A DNA stretch of 64,000 bases from Phytophthora hibernalis. Lineage: Eukaryota > Oomycota > Peronosporomycetes > Peronosporales > Peronosporaceae. Below are positions 10,682-23,093 of the stretch, one piece after another. Under the pieces are notes generated by a model, which searched no databases, was not told the DNA's origin, and worked only from the letters and a program-made list of their open reading frames with translations. The stretch lies in NCBI GenBank assembly GCA_012656075.1, contig JAAKBF010000339.1, positions 434,001-498,000 of the forward strand, in the 5' to 3' direction. Numbering within the stretch: the stretch's first letter is position 1; each line of letters begins with the position of its first letter. The position numbers were made by a program, and so were the translations under genes.

Positions 10682-13600
10682 ATGCAGCGCGTGCTGCACA
10701 AGAAGAAGGCGGACCCCCTCGGACCGGCGGCTCGCAGCCACGTCGGCGTCTTCCCCGTCGCTGCCCGCGGCGGCGGCGGCCTCGCGGCGTCACGCGGCCA
10801 CGTTGTACCACCACAAGAGCGCGCAGATGGCGCCCGCCAGAGAAGACCACGTGGTCGTGGGGCTCTCGGCGTCCACGGAAGACGACCTGGAGGACTGGAG
10901 CAGCGACTTCCTGTCCGCCAGACCCTCGCGCGGCCGCGACTTTGTGCTGGCCGACGCCCTTTACAAGCGACGCAGCAGCAGCGGCTCCAACGCGCGACGA
11001 GGAAGCGAAGTGGGCGCCTCCAGCGGCAGTAGCGGCTCTGTGCGTCACAGCGAAGAGGAGAATCTCTACAGCTCCTACTCGTCCGTCAAAGACGCGCGCG
11101 TGGGCCGCCCACCGACGGAGCAGCAGCCAGAGAGCGACAGCGACGAAGACTGGGACGCCGAGTTCGGCTTCGACGAGCAGACGGATGCCGCGCTCGGGTC
11201 CTCGGACAGCATGGACCCGACCAGACGCCGCGCAGAGAACGGCAACTTCTTCCTGCCCAATCTGCACGAGGTGCTGGACGGAGAGAGTTTCCCTGACGAC
11301 GACGAGGCCGACGACGCGACACTGAGTCTGGACGCGGCGACGCGGAGGAGACCGACAGAGGAGCCCTTTTCCAGAGGAGACGCAGCGACTTCCACCAATC
11401 CGGAGCCAGCGTGGACGGAAGCGTGGACGGCATCCGCTCCAGCTTGACGTCCGCGTCCGCGTCCTCGTCCAATGCGGTCGAGTACGCACTGGTGGACAAG
11501 CTGCGGCTGCTGGAGGTGGCCAACTCGTCCGCCTATGCGGTCCGGATCGAGCGCTACCCGAAGCCTTCGAGCACGTTCAGCAACTTGGAGCGCGACCGCA
11601 GCACCTTCCCCAGCTTCACCGAGAATAAATATGAGCGCTGGCTGGCGGATCTCGTGGTGCCGGACTGCGCCGTTGTAGCGCAGCACATGGAAGCGGAGCG
11701 CAGCCGCCTGCCACCCCCAAGACAGTTGAAGAACCAGCAGTTCCACGCACTCGTGTCGCTGCCGTTCGGACGCGAGTTCGTCGACACGTTTTTCAAGCAG
11801 ATCACACACTATCGCTACTATGGCGAGGACAAGGAGAACCGCGAGCTCGTGCGAATGTACTTTGAGAAGGTGTCGACCACCGGCATGACGGATGAGAACT
11901 GGGCCAAGAATTTATCGCCCAGTGATCTGGAGTACGTGGTGGGGTGCAGCATTGAGATCTTGCAGGAGGCGGCGCGCTTGTATGGCCCCAAGCCCGTGGT
12001 TCCGCTTGCAACGCACCTGTCACTCTCAATGCTGTCTACATCTTCGTCAGCGTCGTCCCAAGGCAATAAGACTACTATCTATTGGATCCAGCAATTCCAG
12101 GATATCCTGGTACATTGCGCGGAAGCCTTTCCGAACCACTCCAACGTCGTCGCGTTGATCGAGCTACGCTACGTTTGTCATCACTTAGGTGGTTTCGCTA
12201 GCGGAGAGTACGAGTACAAATGGCAGCTTTGTAATCAGCTGCCTGCGTTCCTGCCGCTAGAACCGGTTGTGGGCGACTCAGCATCGCAAATTGTGAACGA
12301 AGTGCTCCAGTACTATGGTGCACTGTTCCAGCACTTGAATACAAGCCCGGAAAGTCGCAGCAATCGATACATGGGACACAAGTCGCCAGTTGAAAAACAG
12401 AAACCGCAAGCAGACGACGCTAGGCGGTTTTCGCTCTTTGCCGATGTGATCTGTCTGCAAGCACAGATCATGTGTGATATTCAGAGCTTGTACGACAGTA
12501 AAAGTGCGTTGGCCGAAGTTTCTCTACCGGCTCTCGAGGAACTCCTCGAGTTTGAAGACGACGAAGCTTCTGTGGATCCGATATTGGTGGGACTGTTACC
12601 GCACAACCGCGATAGCCGCAGCAGCTCGTCATCATCCAATCCTGATTATCGCGACAGTGGATATGAACGGGGTGATCTCTCGAAAGGACTCGGTGGCTGG
12701 AGCGCCAGTGCCAAATTGTTTGAGCTTCTAAGACCGTCATGCCGAACGCGTAATTCAGCACTCAGCTTTTTCTACGAACGAATATCGGCTACAAAGTTCC
12801 CTTTGGTGAAGGCAAAGTGTGCCTCGGTTCTCGCAGGAATGCACGTTTCCACGGCATCACATGGCAACATGAGAGTGGCCGAGTCCCTTGCGTACGAAGC
12901 GCTGCGTTTGTTGGAGGCGTGCTCAAAGAAGTTCGTGGCAAGATTGTCCAATGTGCCATCACTGCGTGGCCGTGATAAGGCCATGCCAGTATCATATCTC
13001 AGCATATTTAACAATGATGGTCTACTCTCTGACTTAGGTCGCGAGGCACTCGAGAGTCTAGGCAACATCTTGATCAAGAACAACAAATACCGGTATGGCA
13101 TCCTGTGCCTCGAAGCAGCAGGCGCACTATTCACATTCCTGAACCAGGGCTGCGAGTATGAAAAGTTGGACCGTCTTCTCTGCAAGCTTACGCTAGAGGC
13201 TGATGATGTGCATCGCGCGCTGCCACTGCACGAAAAGGTGACGTGCTCAGCTCAACGACATGGCAATATCACGGTTTATGTGTACTTAACTCAGGAGATG
13301 ACCAAGCTGTGGATCCGCGAGGGTAACTTCACGCGTGCTGAAGAGTATCTAACAACGGCTTGCCATTTCCTTCGTGACCACACAAATTTGCTGCCACCAC
13401 ATTTCCTGTCGTCTGTTATAAACGGAAGCTATTCAAGCAGCGAGGCCCCATCCAGCCGTAGTGGTACGATGATGACAGCAACCTCAAGTTCAGTGTCATC
13501 GTCACTTTCCGGCTCGTTCCATCTTTCTTCGCGCAGCACAGGCAACGCAAGCGAGGTGGACACGTGGCTCAACCACGACATCAACCTGCATCTACTTGTG

Positions 13601-15394
13601 CGCGACGTGTATCGCTCTAGTGGTCGATGCTTGGAAGGAATGCGCGTTCTTGAGCACCTCCTCAATTACAGCACACGACTGCCACGAGGAAAACGTACGC
13701 AACTGCGCATGCTACTCGCAGAAGACGCGCTTAAGATGCGTATGTTTGACACTTGTCGTCACATGTTCGCGTTGATGGAACGTGAGGCGACTGCATTCTG
13801 CGATCGCCTACAAGAGAACATCAAGGGTTTCAGTGGACCAGGAAGCAGTAGCGGCACGGGACCGGGAACCAGCAGCAGTGGTGGCGGCAGGAGCCTCGGC
13901 GGCATGGGAAGCGAAGCCCGTTACTGTTTTGACATGTCATTTACGCTTCGGTATATCGTTTGTCGCGTCAAGATGTACCTCAAGCTGGGCGACTATTGTA
14001 ATGCCTATGCTTGGCTGTCTTTGGCCCATGTGAAGAACGACCGTGACAACGTTCGTAAACAAGCACAGCTGTATGATCTAGATGGTAAGGTGCTTCGCGC
14101 TTTCTGTCGAGAACAACAAGACCGCGAGTGGGAACTCCGCCGCGATGGCGAGGAGCCTACTCGCCGAGGACGCTCGATGGGTTCCACTTTTGTTGGAAGT
14201 GTTGTGTCTCCAGCGCAGATCGAAGAAATGCTAAAACCTCTGGGCGTCTCGTTGTACGGCTTGAACAAGGACGAGAAGCAGCGCTTACATGAACGAATGC
14301 TTCAATTCGGCACATGTGTTCGAGACGTTGACAAAGCCGAAGAACAAGCGCAAAATGCGTTTTGGACAGCGTTTGATCTGTATCGTGTGTTGGATGACAG
14401 TCTGTACCAGCTCAAGGTTTTGCTGGAGGTGATTTCCTTTATGCTCGCCCCCGTTCAGCGATCATTCTTTGCGCTCGGTAGCAACCAAGACGACGAAATG
14501 CTTAAGGCACATTTGCACCGTCGCAGCTCTGGGAAGGGTTCGCCGATGAACTTGGATGATCTAAACGGTGACGATACAATCGAGAAGACGCGAAAAACGT
14601 TGTTAGAAGCGCAGAAGCTGCTACGTCCTGCGTTGAGCCTTGCAGAGCAAGTGGCGAATCCGGCCTGCTTCTTGCGTGTGCTGATTTTCTGCAGTGAAGT
14701 ATGGGTCTGGCTGGAACGTATTGCATCCTACAAGAGCGAGAAACATTTGAAGGAAGCGACCGCTTTCTGGGAGGAAGCAGTTCGTATTTTGAAAGGTGTA
14801 TTTTTCCGCCGCGTTGCGTTCCATGACGTGGCAGATGCAAGTTCATTGTACTCGTCTGGTTTTGGAAATGATTTTACGATGCCATATGCGCGTGGAGCCA
14901 ATAAGGGACGATTTTGCGTGGTGCCGATTCTAAACTTCAGCGAAGGATTTATTGTGAAGTTAGAAGCTATGACGCTACAATTGGTTCTCACAGCCTGCCA
15001 GATCCAGCAGTTTGAACGCGTTCCTGATTATGTCGAAGAGACGCTACTTTTGCATCTGGACGAGCTGCTCAGTGCGCGTATGTGCCTGAGTAGCATTGTG
15101 CATCAGTTACAAACGTTCCGAGCCCTGCAAAGATCACACAAGCGACTTCCTCCGAGTGGATCAACGCCCAATCTAGCTGCAGCTGGTGCGGCCGTGCCTT
15201 CAGGTTCTAGTGTTTCTGTCTCCAGTGTGGGAAGTAACAACTCCAGATCGTCGTCTTTTTCAGCTGTGATTCCTGTGCCGTCACCGCAAATGGGCAGTAG
15301 CGGAAAACAAGTCTCGACGCCGTCGCCAAGCGCGGGTGTTGTGACAGGAAAGCGAGCAGGTCATAAAAAACCAGTCGATGTCGTCGATATCTGA
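10682..15394 (+). CDS. large helical-repeat (TPR-like) protein, N-terminal part of a possible DENN gene
   Basis: The main open frame, 11411-15394, encodes over 1,300 residues without a stop. The acidic, Ser-rich N-terminus (LEDWSSDF, DEDWDAEFGFDE) lies upstream in another frame between about 10800 and 11400, and one missing base near 11375 joins them. The start is uncertain: ATG 10682 needs a further shift, and ATG 10828 (MAPARED) is in frame. The middle is alpha-helical with TPR-like pairs, for example around VYLTQEMTKLWIREGNFTRA, LLVRDVYRSSGRCLEGMRVL and VKMYLKLGDYCNAYAWLSL. I do not recognise a named family. The frame ends 16 bases after the ATG of the next frame (15378), inside an A-rich run (AAAAAA), so both probably form one gene split by an indel. 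Confidence 0.6.
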
Positions 15395-17861
15395 ATTGTT
15401 AGCGTCAAACACCCCATCGCGGTACCAAGAGGGCGTACCCTATTCGGCGGGTGGACCTGGCGGTATGAAAAGCTCAGCTACTCCTCGAACGGGGCTAGCT
15501 TCGTTGAGCGAGCGACCAAGTGTTCCACCTCCGTCTACTGCTGCAGGGAAATCAGGTACTACCCCTGGCAACCATGTCGTTAAAAAGACTGTCGAACGGA
15601 AATCGCGAAAGTATACCCGAGAGCGCTCCCGCTCAGCGCCCCAGCCTGGAATGCCAAACTACCCGTCTCCAGACGCGGAGTTGTCGTTTTCGCGAACTGG
15701 CGAAGGCCATCTTCACGAAGGAGGCAGTATGCCTGTACTTGCTGAGTCAGGGGAGAGCAGTGACAATCTTTTGAAGCGGACAGCACCTGTGAAATTTATC
15801 GACTTAGGAGATCTGAGGTCGCTGCCACCTGGCGAAGACTTCATGCTTGGTCGAGGTGATGGATTCGCGCGCGACGAAGGTAGCAGCTCTAACGGAGCTA
15901 TTGGTTTGTGCGATTTTGATGAAGTCCAGTCGGAGAAGCTCTGGTGGATCTTTAACTTGTGGCACGGCGCGAAGTCCAAGTACGTTGAAGGTAAAATTGA
16001 GACGTCCGAGTTCCGGTCTCGCAACTTGCGTTACCTGCGGACACTGCTCGACGCGTTCGACCCACAACAGATCGCGGTACTGTACTTCGGAGGGCTTGAT
16101 ATCTCTTCGGCGGATTCGGTGGTGACTCCTGGTGGAAGCAGAGTTGCTTCCGCTGTGAATACCAGTAATCCTAACGGTATGCTCGATTTCGACGTTTCGC
16201 GGATAAACTCTCATGCGCTCATTCAGGACCGGCAGTTGGTGCTTTCTATTGGTTATGAGTACGCGCCGGAAGTTCGAACGCCGTTTGGAACGCACCCGAA
16301 ACTTCACTTCAAGGTGTTTGACGTTCGTGAGGGTGACACTAGGGCTTGGCGCCAGGAAATCCCTCGAGCAGATTGGTATTTGTCGGAGTACGACTCGATG
16401 GAGGCTGAAGAGGCAGCTGTAGGAGCCGGCGTTTTGCGTACGATGCGATTACTCGGTGCCAAACTGCTTGTAAAGCTTTTGGGCGTACTGTTGCTGGAGA
16501 ATTCCGTTGTGGTAGTGGGCAATTCCTACCCCCAGATTCAAGAGGTAACCACAAGTCTGCTGAAGCTATTGGAACCCTTCCGGTGGCAGCACACATTCTT
16601 GCCTTTCGTGCCTGTGACGTCTTGGCGATTCCTCCACGATGCTGCGTTTCAACATGCGCAGGCGGAGCTGGCGGCTCGACCGAAGAGCCGCAGGTCATTC
16701 TCCAGGCTGTCGCACGATTGGCGGTGGGGCAGCGGAAGTAGCAGCGCGGCTAGCTCGTATTCTTCCTCACGAGGAAGCACGGACAGTTTGAGCGGTGGTG
16801 GAAAGAGTTCGGTTGCCACTTCCAGTGTCGTGGCAGGAGATCAACTGGAGGAAGAGCCCCCATTCCTGCTCGGCGCTACAGCGGACACATGGCAGAGCTG
16901 CTTGGCGTTTTCCAAGAAATGTGGCAACGATCCTCGTTTGCTTTCGTCATGTGTGGTTGTGGTTGATTTGGACGACGTGGACGCACTTGCGAGCGACAAG
17001 ACGCTTCGAAACGCGGTGCCTTTGCCTAAGAAATGGCGCAGGCAGTTCCTGGAGCGCATCGAGAAGGTCACGCGACAACGTCAAAAGATGCGTATGAAAA
17101 TGAGCCGCAGACACTCGTCACAGCAGCTCGTTTCGAGCCATGGGCCGACGACGCCTGCTTCTTCGTCTGCTGTCACGTCAATGCGGTCTCCTGCGGGGGC
17201 TTATCCTCCAATGGACGTGACCTTGCGCAGTTTCGACGATGCGCTCAGCACTAGTCGATCCGGCTCGAGCTGGATGATGACTCCGGTCTCCGCCAGTGGT
17301 GTATCCGACTCGGACAGCAACTACCAGTTGCTTCAGTCGGGAGTGCAGCCGTCATCAGACCCTAATGGTCTCGATGAGAGGCAGCACTATGACGCCGATT
17401 GCGCCGCAGCTTTTGTGAGTGGTGTGCGCGAGTTTTACGACAAGTTGCTAGTGCTCTGTGCTGAGAAGGAGCGCAAGGCCAAGGGTACTAAGAAGAAAAA
17501 GAGTCCGGTCAGCAGTGGCCACTCGAAGCGCCAGGAGATCAAGTCGTGGTTTTCGTCATCGCATGATTTCGACGCGTTTGTGGACAATTTCCAGAATTCG
17601 GATTTGCTAGAGGATTTCGAAACGGAAAAGGCAGCGGCCCAGGCGGAAGCTCAAGCTCAGGCGAGGGCCATACACCAGCTCGAACGGCAGTCCAGCGAGC
17701 AAGAGGCCAGCTCCACCAGTAGCGGACGCAGCACACGATTCGGGAACACACCGAAGTCGATCGTGAATTCCTTTACGCCGCAGCAGCTGAAGAGCTTCGG
17801 CAGCTTCAGCAGTTTGACGGCCAGCAACCGCAGCTCCGGCGGCCAAGAGCGGAGGCGGTAA
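15378..17861 (+). CDS. DENN-like domain protein, probable C-terminal part of the preceding gene
   Basis: This continuous frame encodes 827 residues. The segment around residues 350-410 (LVKLLGVLLLENSVVVVG, then LLKLLEPFRWQHTFLPFVP) and EEPPFLLGAT near residue 490 follow the pattern of the central DENN domain, the part of Rab exchange factors that contacts the GTPase. The N-terminal 150 residues and the C-terminal third are Ser-rich and low complexity. The overlap with the upstream frame at an A-rich run (about 15365) suggests a single protein of about 2,400 residues: helical repeats, then DENN. The DENN call is moderate because it rests on one core block. Confidence 0.6.
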   Translation: MSSISELLASNTPSRYQEGVPYSAGGPGGMKSSATPRTGLASLSERPSVPPPSTAAGKSGTTPGNHVVKKTVERKSRKYTRERSRSAPQPGMPNYPSPDAELSFSRTGEGHLHEGGSMPVLAESGESSDNLLKRTAPVKFIDLGDLRSLPPGEDFMLGRGDGFARDEGSSSNGAIGLCDFDEVQSEKLWWIFNLWHGAKSKYVEGKIETSEFRSRNLRYLRTLLDAFDPQQIAVLYFGGLDISSADSVVTPGGSRVASAVNTSNPNGMLDFDVSRINSHALIQDRQLVLSIGYEYAPEVRTPFGTHPKLHFKVFDVREGDTRAWRQEIPRADWYLSEYDSMEAEEAAVGAGVLRTMRLLGAKLLVKLLGVLLLENSVVVVGNSYPQIQEVTTSLLKLLEPFRWQHTFLPFVPVTSWRFLHDAAFQHAQAELAARPKSRRSFSRLSHDWRWGSGSSSAASSYSSSRGSTDSLSGGGKSSVATSSVVAGDQLEEEPPFLLGATADTWQSCLAFSKKCGNDPRLLSSCVVVVDLDDVDALASDKTLRNAVPLPKKWRRQFLERIEKVTRQRQKMRMKMSRRHSSQQLVSSHGPTTPASSSAVTSMRSPAGAYPPMDVTLRSFDDALSTSRSGSSWMMTPVSASGVSDSDSNYQLLQSGVQPSSDPNGLDERQHYDADCAAAFVSGVREFYDKLLVLCAEKERKAKGTKKKKSPVSSGHSKRQEIKSWFSSSHDFDAFVDNFQNSDLLEDFETEKAAAQAEAQAQARAIHQLERQSSEQEASSTSSGRSTRFGNTPKSIVNSFTPQQLKSFGSFSSLTASNRSSGGQERRR

Positions 17862-17932
17862 CGGTAACAAGACAGGTCGTCGCGTCCATTTGTTGTAGGA
17901 GCTCAAATTGTAGGAAGCTAAACTATTATTTA

Positions 17933-18688
17933 TCAGCAGAGTTTTGCGAATGTCACTGGGGACTTGTTTGCGTTGGTTTGTTCCTCGCGTGCTTGTTGCA
18001 GAGCCAGCTTGACCTTGGCGTGCAGTTGTTGGTCGATCCGGTAGGCGATGGAGGCTTTGCCTGCTCGGACGGCCCATTGAAGTGGAGTTTTCTTGGTCTA
18101 TTGAGCAACGCGAACGATCAGTTTGACTGCAAGTAGCATCGAGTTTGAATGAACTACTAAGTACTTGTACTTCGTAGTACAAACCTTGTCAGGAAGGTTC
18201 CAGTTTGCTCCGTTATTGAGCAGCAACCAGATCATCTCTTCCGATCCACCTTTGCATGCCAAGTGCAGCGGCGAGTACCAGCCCTGATCAAAGGAACAAA
18301 CGACAGTCAAATGACACCTGGGCGCGGAGAAATTTGTTCATGAATTTTACCCAGGTACTTCGTTGGTTCACATTAGCACCGTAGGTGAGCAAAAGCTGCG
18401 CGATCTCAACGTCACCCTCGGATACAGCTCGATGTAGACCCGTCACCCCGGACTTGAGTCGCACCCCCGACTGTCAGCGGCTTCAGCTTAGTAAAATATG
18501 AGTGAAAGCGAATACCATACCCAACGCTGCTGTTGAATTAAAGCGGGGTGGTCTTCCAACGCTCGGCGAAGCTGAGTTACGTCTCGCTGTCTGATTAGCA
18601 GGCACAGGTCCGGCAGCGACGAAGTCTGCATGGAAGATGCGGGCGGCCTTTTGATTGAACACGTAGAAATAGCTTCACGAACACTCAT
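17933..18688 (-). CDS. small ankyrin-repeat protein
   Basis: Four exons can be joined without any frame problem: 18521-18688, 18351-18470, 18185-18283 and 17933-18097. The introns are 50, 67 and 87 nt, all GT-AG. The 183-residue product has ankyrin motifs in each of exons 2-4 (GVTGLHRAVSEGDVEIAQLLL, SPLHLACKGGSEEMIWLLLNNGA, TPLQWAVRAGK). Ankyrin repeats bind proteins; the partner here is unknown. The gene ends about 70 bp from the 3' end of the DENN-like gene, so the two converge. Intron 3 holds a GTACTAC/GTAGTA inverted repeat just inside its donor site. Confidence 0.75.
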
Positions 18689-19053
18689 GGAAAATGGTAC
18701 ATGCCGGTAGTTGGGTCACTATGTGATAGCCAAATCCTACGAAAGCTAAAGAGGAGATCGCTATAATAGGGAACTTGAAATGTAAATCTATTGCAGCAAT
18801 GAGACCAAGTTGTAGATGCTAATTACGCTTTCATTACCCTGCCTCTTCGTAGTAGCCCGCTCGTTTGCTTTCACAGACTGCCGCTTTCAAACGAAGGCAG
18901 GAATACTTCACGAACACAGCATCTCTTGTGCCACTACGGCTTGAGTCCGGGTATCTAACGTTACACCTCAATCAAATCGACAAGACATACAAAAGAAAAA
19001 AAGTTGGAGATCCAGCAACCGATACGCACTATGCCATTCATGTATCTCTCTAC
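18689..19053. other. intergenic, no gene seen
   Basis: This stretch lies between the ankyrin gene start and the end of the RUS gene. No conserved domain, intron pattern or repeat was found. Confidence 0.4.
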
Positions 19054-20669
19054 CTACGTCCGGTCGCTGATTTTAATCCGCCACGTTGAGGTGTTGAGCA
19101 GGAACATGTGCGTGCGCCAACCACTGTTCTGCAGCACTTGAAGGAATAGCGGAAAATCGGCCGTCATCTTGCGGAGAGTCGATTCAAGCAGTGGCTGATG
19201 CATTATGCTGCCACCATTCGATGACGGAGGTGGTGAAGCAGTAGGAGGGACCGAGGCCAGTGCTTGCAGTACTAGCACAGCCTGGAAAATGCACGCAGCT
19301 CGTCCTTGGGCTTCGCTTCGGCTTGGAACATGACGTGCACACGATCTCCCACCACATTCAGCAAGTACGCCTCGTCACTGATAAGACAGAGCGAAACCAG
19401 TCAGTATATCACACAAGCTTAAAGACATATCAACAGAGCCTCAGAAAAGCATCCACCCGAAAAGTTGTAGCAGTCGGTCTAGATCGTGCGCGGTCGGAAC
19501 GGCCTGATGGAGCTCCGAGCCCATGATCAAGTGACTCGTCACCGGTAGCACTGGGTCTCGGAAGACCGGTTCTTCCTGGTTTACACTTCGGACGGAGTAC
19601 TGTACAGTACCAGCAAAAATAAGATCACGTCAGACACAACAGCGTAATCAGGTCAACTTCAAGATGACTCTCCAAGATCACTTACCCGTCCATTATGGTT
19701 GGCAGCAACTTCGTTGCCAGGTTTATTGCCCGAGGTCAAGAAACGCTGCACGAGCAGCAACCCTCGCGCGCAGTTGACCGTCGGGATGCAGAGACACGAC
19801 ACGGCATGGTAATTGGCGTACACGTGGATCAGCGTAAGCGCCAAGAAGGCCACCCACACGGCGTGAGGGGACGCGTTGACTGCGTTGGCAAAGTACATGC
19901 CGAACACGAGTCCGAAGAGTTTCACTGCTGTCTCCTGCGATCCCTCTTTTGCAGCACAGTCTGCCATGTTGTCTTTCTTGGCAAAGTGCGTCATCAACGA
20001 GGACCTCGTGGCACCTGCCGCCACACCGCACATGGTTTTGCACACGCTGGAGACGCACAGAACCTCCGTGACGAGCGTGGGGAAGTAGGGCGCCACCATG
20101 TCCAGCGTCAAGCCGACGTCGTTGATCACGTCAGCAAAAAGTCTCCAGCGCTTGACGTTGACGTCGAACTTGGGTCCTACCAGGTAGGCGAAGGTCAACC
20201 CACCGATCATACCCGACCCGTCTCTCAAGACCCACTGTAGAGCGGCTGCTAGTGGGGTGGCCTTGTCGTCGCCCACCCCAACACTCTGCAGTACCGATTG
20301 CGTAGCCAAGACGCCCCGCAGATAGCTACACATGGCCTGCAGCGTGTCCCAGAACTGGAAGCTTAGGTAATCCTCGCTCACGCTGTCCGGATAACCAGCA
20401 GGTAAAAACATTTCCTGCAGCTCGCGGGTCAGACCCGGTAGTGTGAAGCACCCGGCGGCGTTGCGGGCCCGGCCCTGACCCGTGGACAGCAGCTGTTCTC
20501 CGTGTTGCACGTAGCGACGCGGGGCCTCGTTGGCGCACACAGGACGCGTATCGAATTCAGTCAGTCGAACGCCTTTGCCATCGCTGGAGGGCGGCGGCGA
20601 CGCGAACGGCGAAGGCCCCACCTTACGCTGCGTCAACTCAGCCATCGAGGGAAGTGACGTGGCGCACAT
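19054..20669 (-). CDS. RUS (root UVB sensitive, DUF647) family protein
   Basis: Exon 1 carries the hallmark of RUS/DUF647 proteins: LPAGYPDSVSEDYLSFQFWD, then the LRDGSGMIGGLTFAYL motif and NDVGLTLDMVAPYFP, followed by several hydrophobic helices. Plants use RUS1/RUS2 in auxin and UV-B responses; other eukaryotes have homologues of unclear role. Introns are at 19600-19685 and 19378-19456. A single missing T near 19288 (GCATTTTCC) breaks the last exon, after which the frame continues to the stop at 19054. Start: ATG 20669 or ATG 20645. The DHHC gene begins only about 110 bp away on the other strand, so the two share a compact promoter. A perfect palindrome spans the first acceptor site. Confidence 0.85.
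19597..19610. repeat. perfect 14-bp palindrome gtactgtacagtac over a splice acceptor
   Basis: The palindrome spans the 3' splice site of the first RUS intron; the AG lies in its TACAG half. It differs from the TACTACGTAGTA core but is built of the same GTAC words. Confidence 0.5.
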
Positions 20670-20780
20670 ACTGTAGGACTTGAAGGCATTGAAGCGGGGA
20701 CTGGATTTTGGAGTGTGGTGCACATCATGATCTGAGACATTCTCCAGTCCCACCTTGGTTTCAAATGGCTCATTTTCGCA

Positions 20781-22935
20781 ATGGACGTGGACTACGACGG
20801 ACAGAACGCGTTCGATGCGGCTGCCAATGGGGACTTTCCCTTGTGGTTCTGCTCTGGGGAATGGCTATGGCTGTGCAACCCAAACCCGTGGATCTGTTGG
20901 CGTCTAAGGACAAGAGTGACAACACTCTGACGCACTACGCGGCGGCGGGCAGCACCGACACGTGCGATACGATGCACTTCCTCATGCAGCAGATGCACGC
21001 CTCTGGTCGTCAGCAGACGCTTCTGGACGCACGTAACGATGCAGGAGAGACGCCACTCATGTACGGAAGCTTCTGGCGATACCGACGCAGGCTTTTCCAG
21101 CCTTTGGAGGCTTAGGATTGGCCGAGTTATTGACATTTTCTTACTGCTCTTTGATCATACAGAAGAGCAGCCCATTCTGGCAATTTGAGGCTGGCAGACA
21201 CACTTCTCCGCTCGGGATTCGTGGATCTGGTGGCACAGGACGCTCGGGGCAACACGGCGGCCCATCATGCTGCTGCGCAGGGCCATCTCTGGGTTCTGCA
21301 CTTCTTGCTGGAGGCTGAGCAACGACGCAACATTGCACTGTCGTCTGCAGAACAACCAGTTCAACCTGCGACACTGGGCGGATACTCTTTGCAGCGCCGT
21401 AATGTGCTGCACTATGCCTGCATGAGCGAGTACAAGCCTATGGTGCAGTACCTGTTGACGAAGGGGTTTGACGCTAAAGAAGCGGATGCAGAAGGCAAGA
21501 CGTGTTTGGACCTGGCGAAGCAGCGCAACTTGCTGTGGCTCGAGGACTTGCTGACGGGCAAGGCGAAAGCGGCAGATCCGCCAACGCACATGCGTAAAAC
21601 GCGCACAGTCGTGGCGGTGCTTCACGGCGCTCTCTTGCTGGCAATTCTGGCAACAAGCTATTGGCTTGTGTGGTGGATCGCGCTGCCGTTGATTCTCATC
21701 ATACTGTGGAAGTCGCTGTCAGCTTTCCGCCAGCCTGGGCACGGCCACGGAGGCCATTCGCATGGTGTTGCAGCACCCAAGAACTCAGCGAACCTCCACC
21801 CGTCCAAGCGAAACGTAGTTATGGCGATGAATGTATCACTGGAGAACATTGAAGCAGGACCAACGGAAGCTATGTCAACTCGAAGCAAAAAGGTGAAAAA
21901 CGAGACAAGCGTGGGGCTGCACACTTTGACGCGAGCGCAACCCGAGACTGCCATGGGCATCTGGATGGCTTGGGTGGCGCTTTTCACGATGCTGTACATC
22001 GTATTATGGACCGATTCAGCATACAAAGACTTCGCCAGCAGCCACACTATTTTTCTGGGCGTCACTGGAGGAATTGAAGTAGTCTTTTTGGCGGTGTGGG
22101 CAAAATTGGCGTTCTTCTGCCCGACAGATCCAGGGTCGATAACCACATACGAAAATGATGTCAAGGCGATGCTAGGCCAGTCTTCGCGGGCCTTATCACC
22201 GGACATGACTAAGTTTTGCCGCACCTGCCTCGTCAAGAAGCCCATTCGCTCCAAACATTGCGCTCAGTGTGGAATTTGCATCGCTCGACATGATCACCAC
22301 TGCGCATGGATCAATAGGTGCGTCGGGTATGGCAACCACCGGCTCTTCTTCATCTTCTTGATTCTGCATTGCATAGTTCTGGGGTGTATGCTGCGCTAGC
22401 CATCCTCGTTCTATCCGATGCCACACACGACCTCCACTTGGAGCGAGTAGCGTCTGAAGGCAGCAGCGACAGCTTATCGGCCATGGACGTTTGGGTGGAG
22501 ATTCCGTCTCTTATTCGTGAGCACCTGCTGGTCATCATGGTGTTTGTGTGGTCTCTGATGGCCTTCGTGGCTCTCGCGATGATGGTTAATCAGCACGTGA
22601 ACAATATTGAGAAGAACCTCACTATCAATGAGCAGATGAACTGGCGACGATATGCATACATGACTCAGCCACCAGCTCCTGCCACTGTATCGAAGGATAG
22701 AAAGAGCGGCAAGCAACCGAAAGCTGGAGAAATGGCTAATCCGTTCGATCGTGGCTTCAGGATGAACATCGTTGAGTTTTTCTCCCGCTCCGGTAGTTCA
22801 GCAGTTGACTATCGTCAAGTTTTCACTGTGCCACCTCGGAGTGGTGGCGTTACTAGTCCCTCCACTGCGACAGCGGTGATGTCGACAACGTCCGAAGGTA
22901 TTGGAGAGAGAAGCGACGCTAGTGACATCGTGTAA
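20781..22935 (+). CDS. ankyrin-repeat DHHC palmitoyltransferase
   Basis: The product attaches palmitate to cysteines of membrane proteins. Exons are 20781-21060 and 21163-22935, with a 102-nt intron that restores the ankyrin phrase GETPLIRAAHSGNLRLAD. Ankyrin repeats cover the first 230 residues. Several membrane helices follow (AVLHGALLLAILATSYWLVW and two further on). The cysteine-rich catalytic region lies near 22215-22340 (FCRTCLVKK, HCAQCGICIARHDHHC), with the active Cys in DHHC. This is the Akr1/HIP14 arrangement. Two single-base gaps break the frame: a G near 20842 and a G in the GGGG run near 22383. Corrected length is about 684 residues. It diverges from the RUS gene. Confidence 0.88.
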
Positions 22936-22947
22936 AAGATGCTTCGA

Positions 22948-22963
22948 AGTACTACGTAGTACT
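22948..22963. repeat. perfect 16-bp palindrome agtactacgtagtact
   Basis: This element lies 12 bp after the stop codon of the DHHC gene and has the same TACTACGTAGTA core as copies at 27925 and 35123. It could act as a short hairpin in the transcript's 3' end. That is inference. Confidence 0.6.
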
Positions 22964-23093
22964 ATAAACATGCTGGCAGGCAGATAGAAACAAATTTCGG
23001 ACGATTGGTTTAATCGACGCAGATAAACTGCACTTTGCACGTAAGTACATGTTGAAGCACGCGAGAGCGTCTGCGTGGTGCTTTGCGTTGAAC

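Noticed and set aside
10444..11489. Long Arg/Pro-rich open frames on both strands at the start of the large DENN locus
   Set aside because: Composition is typical of GC-rich shadows and the acidic Ser-rich frame from about 10800 to 11447 fits the downstream protein better.
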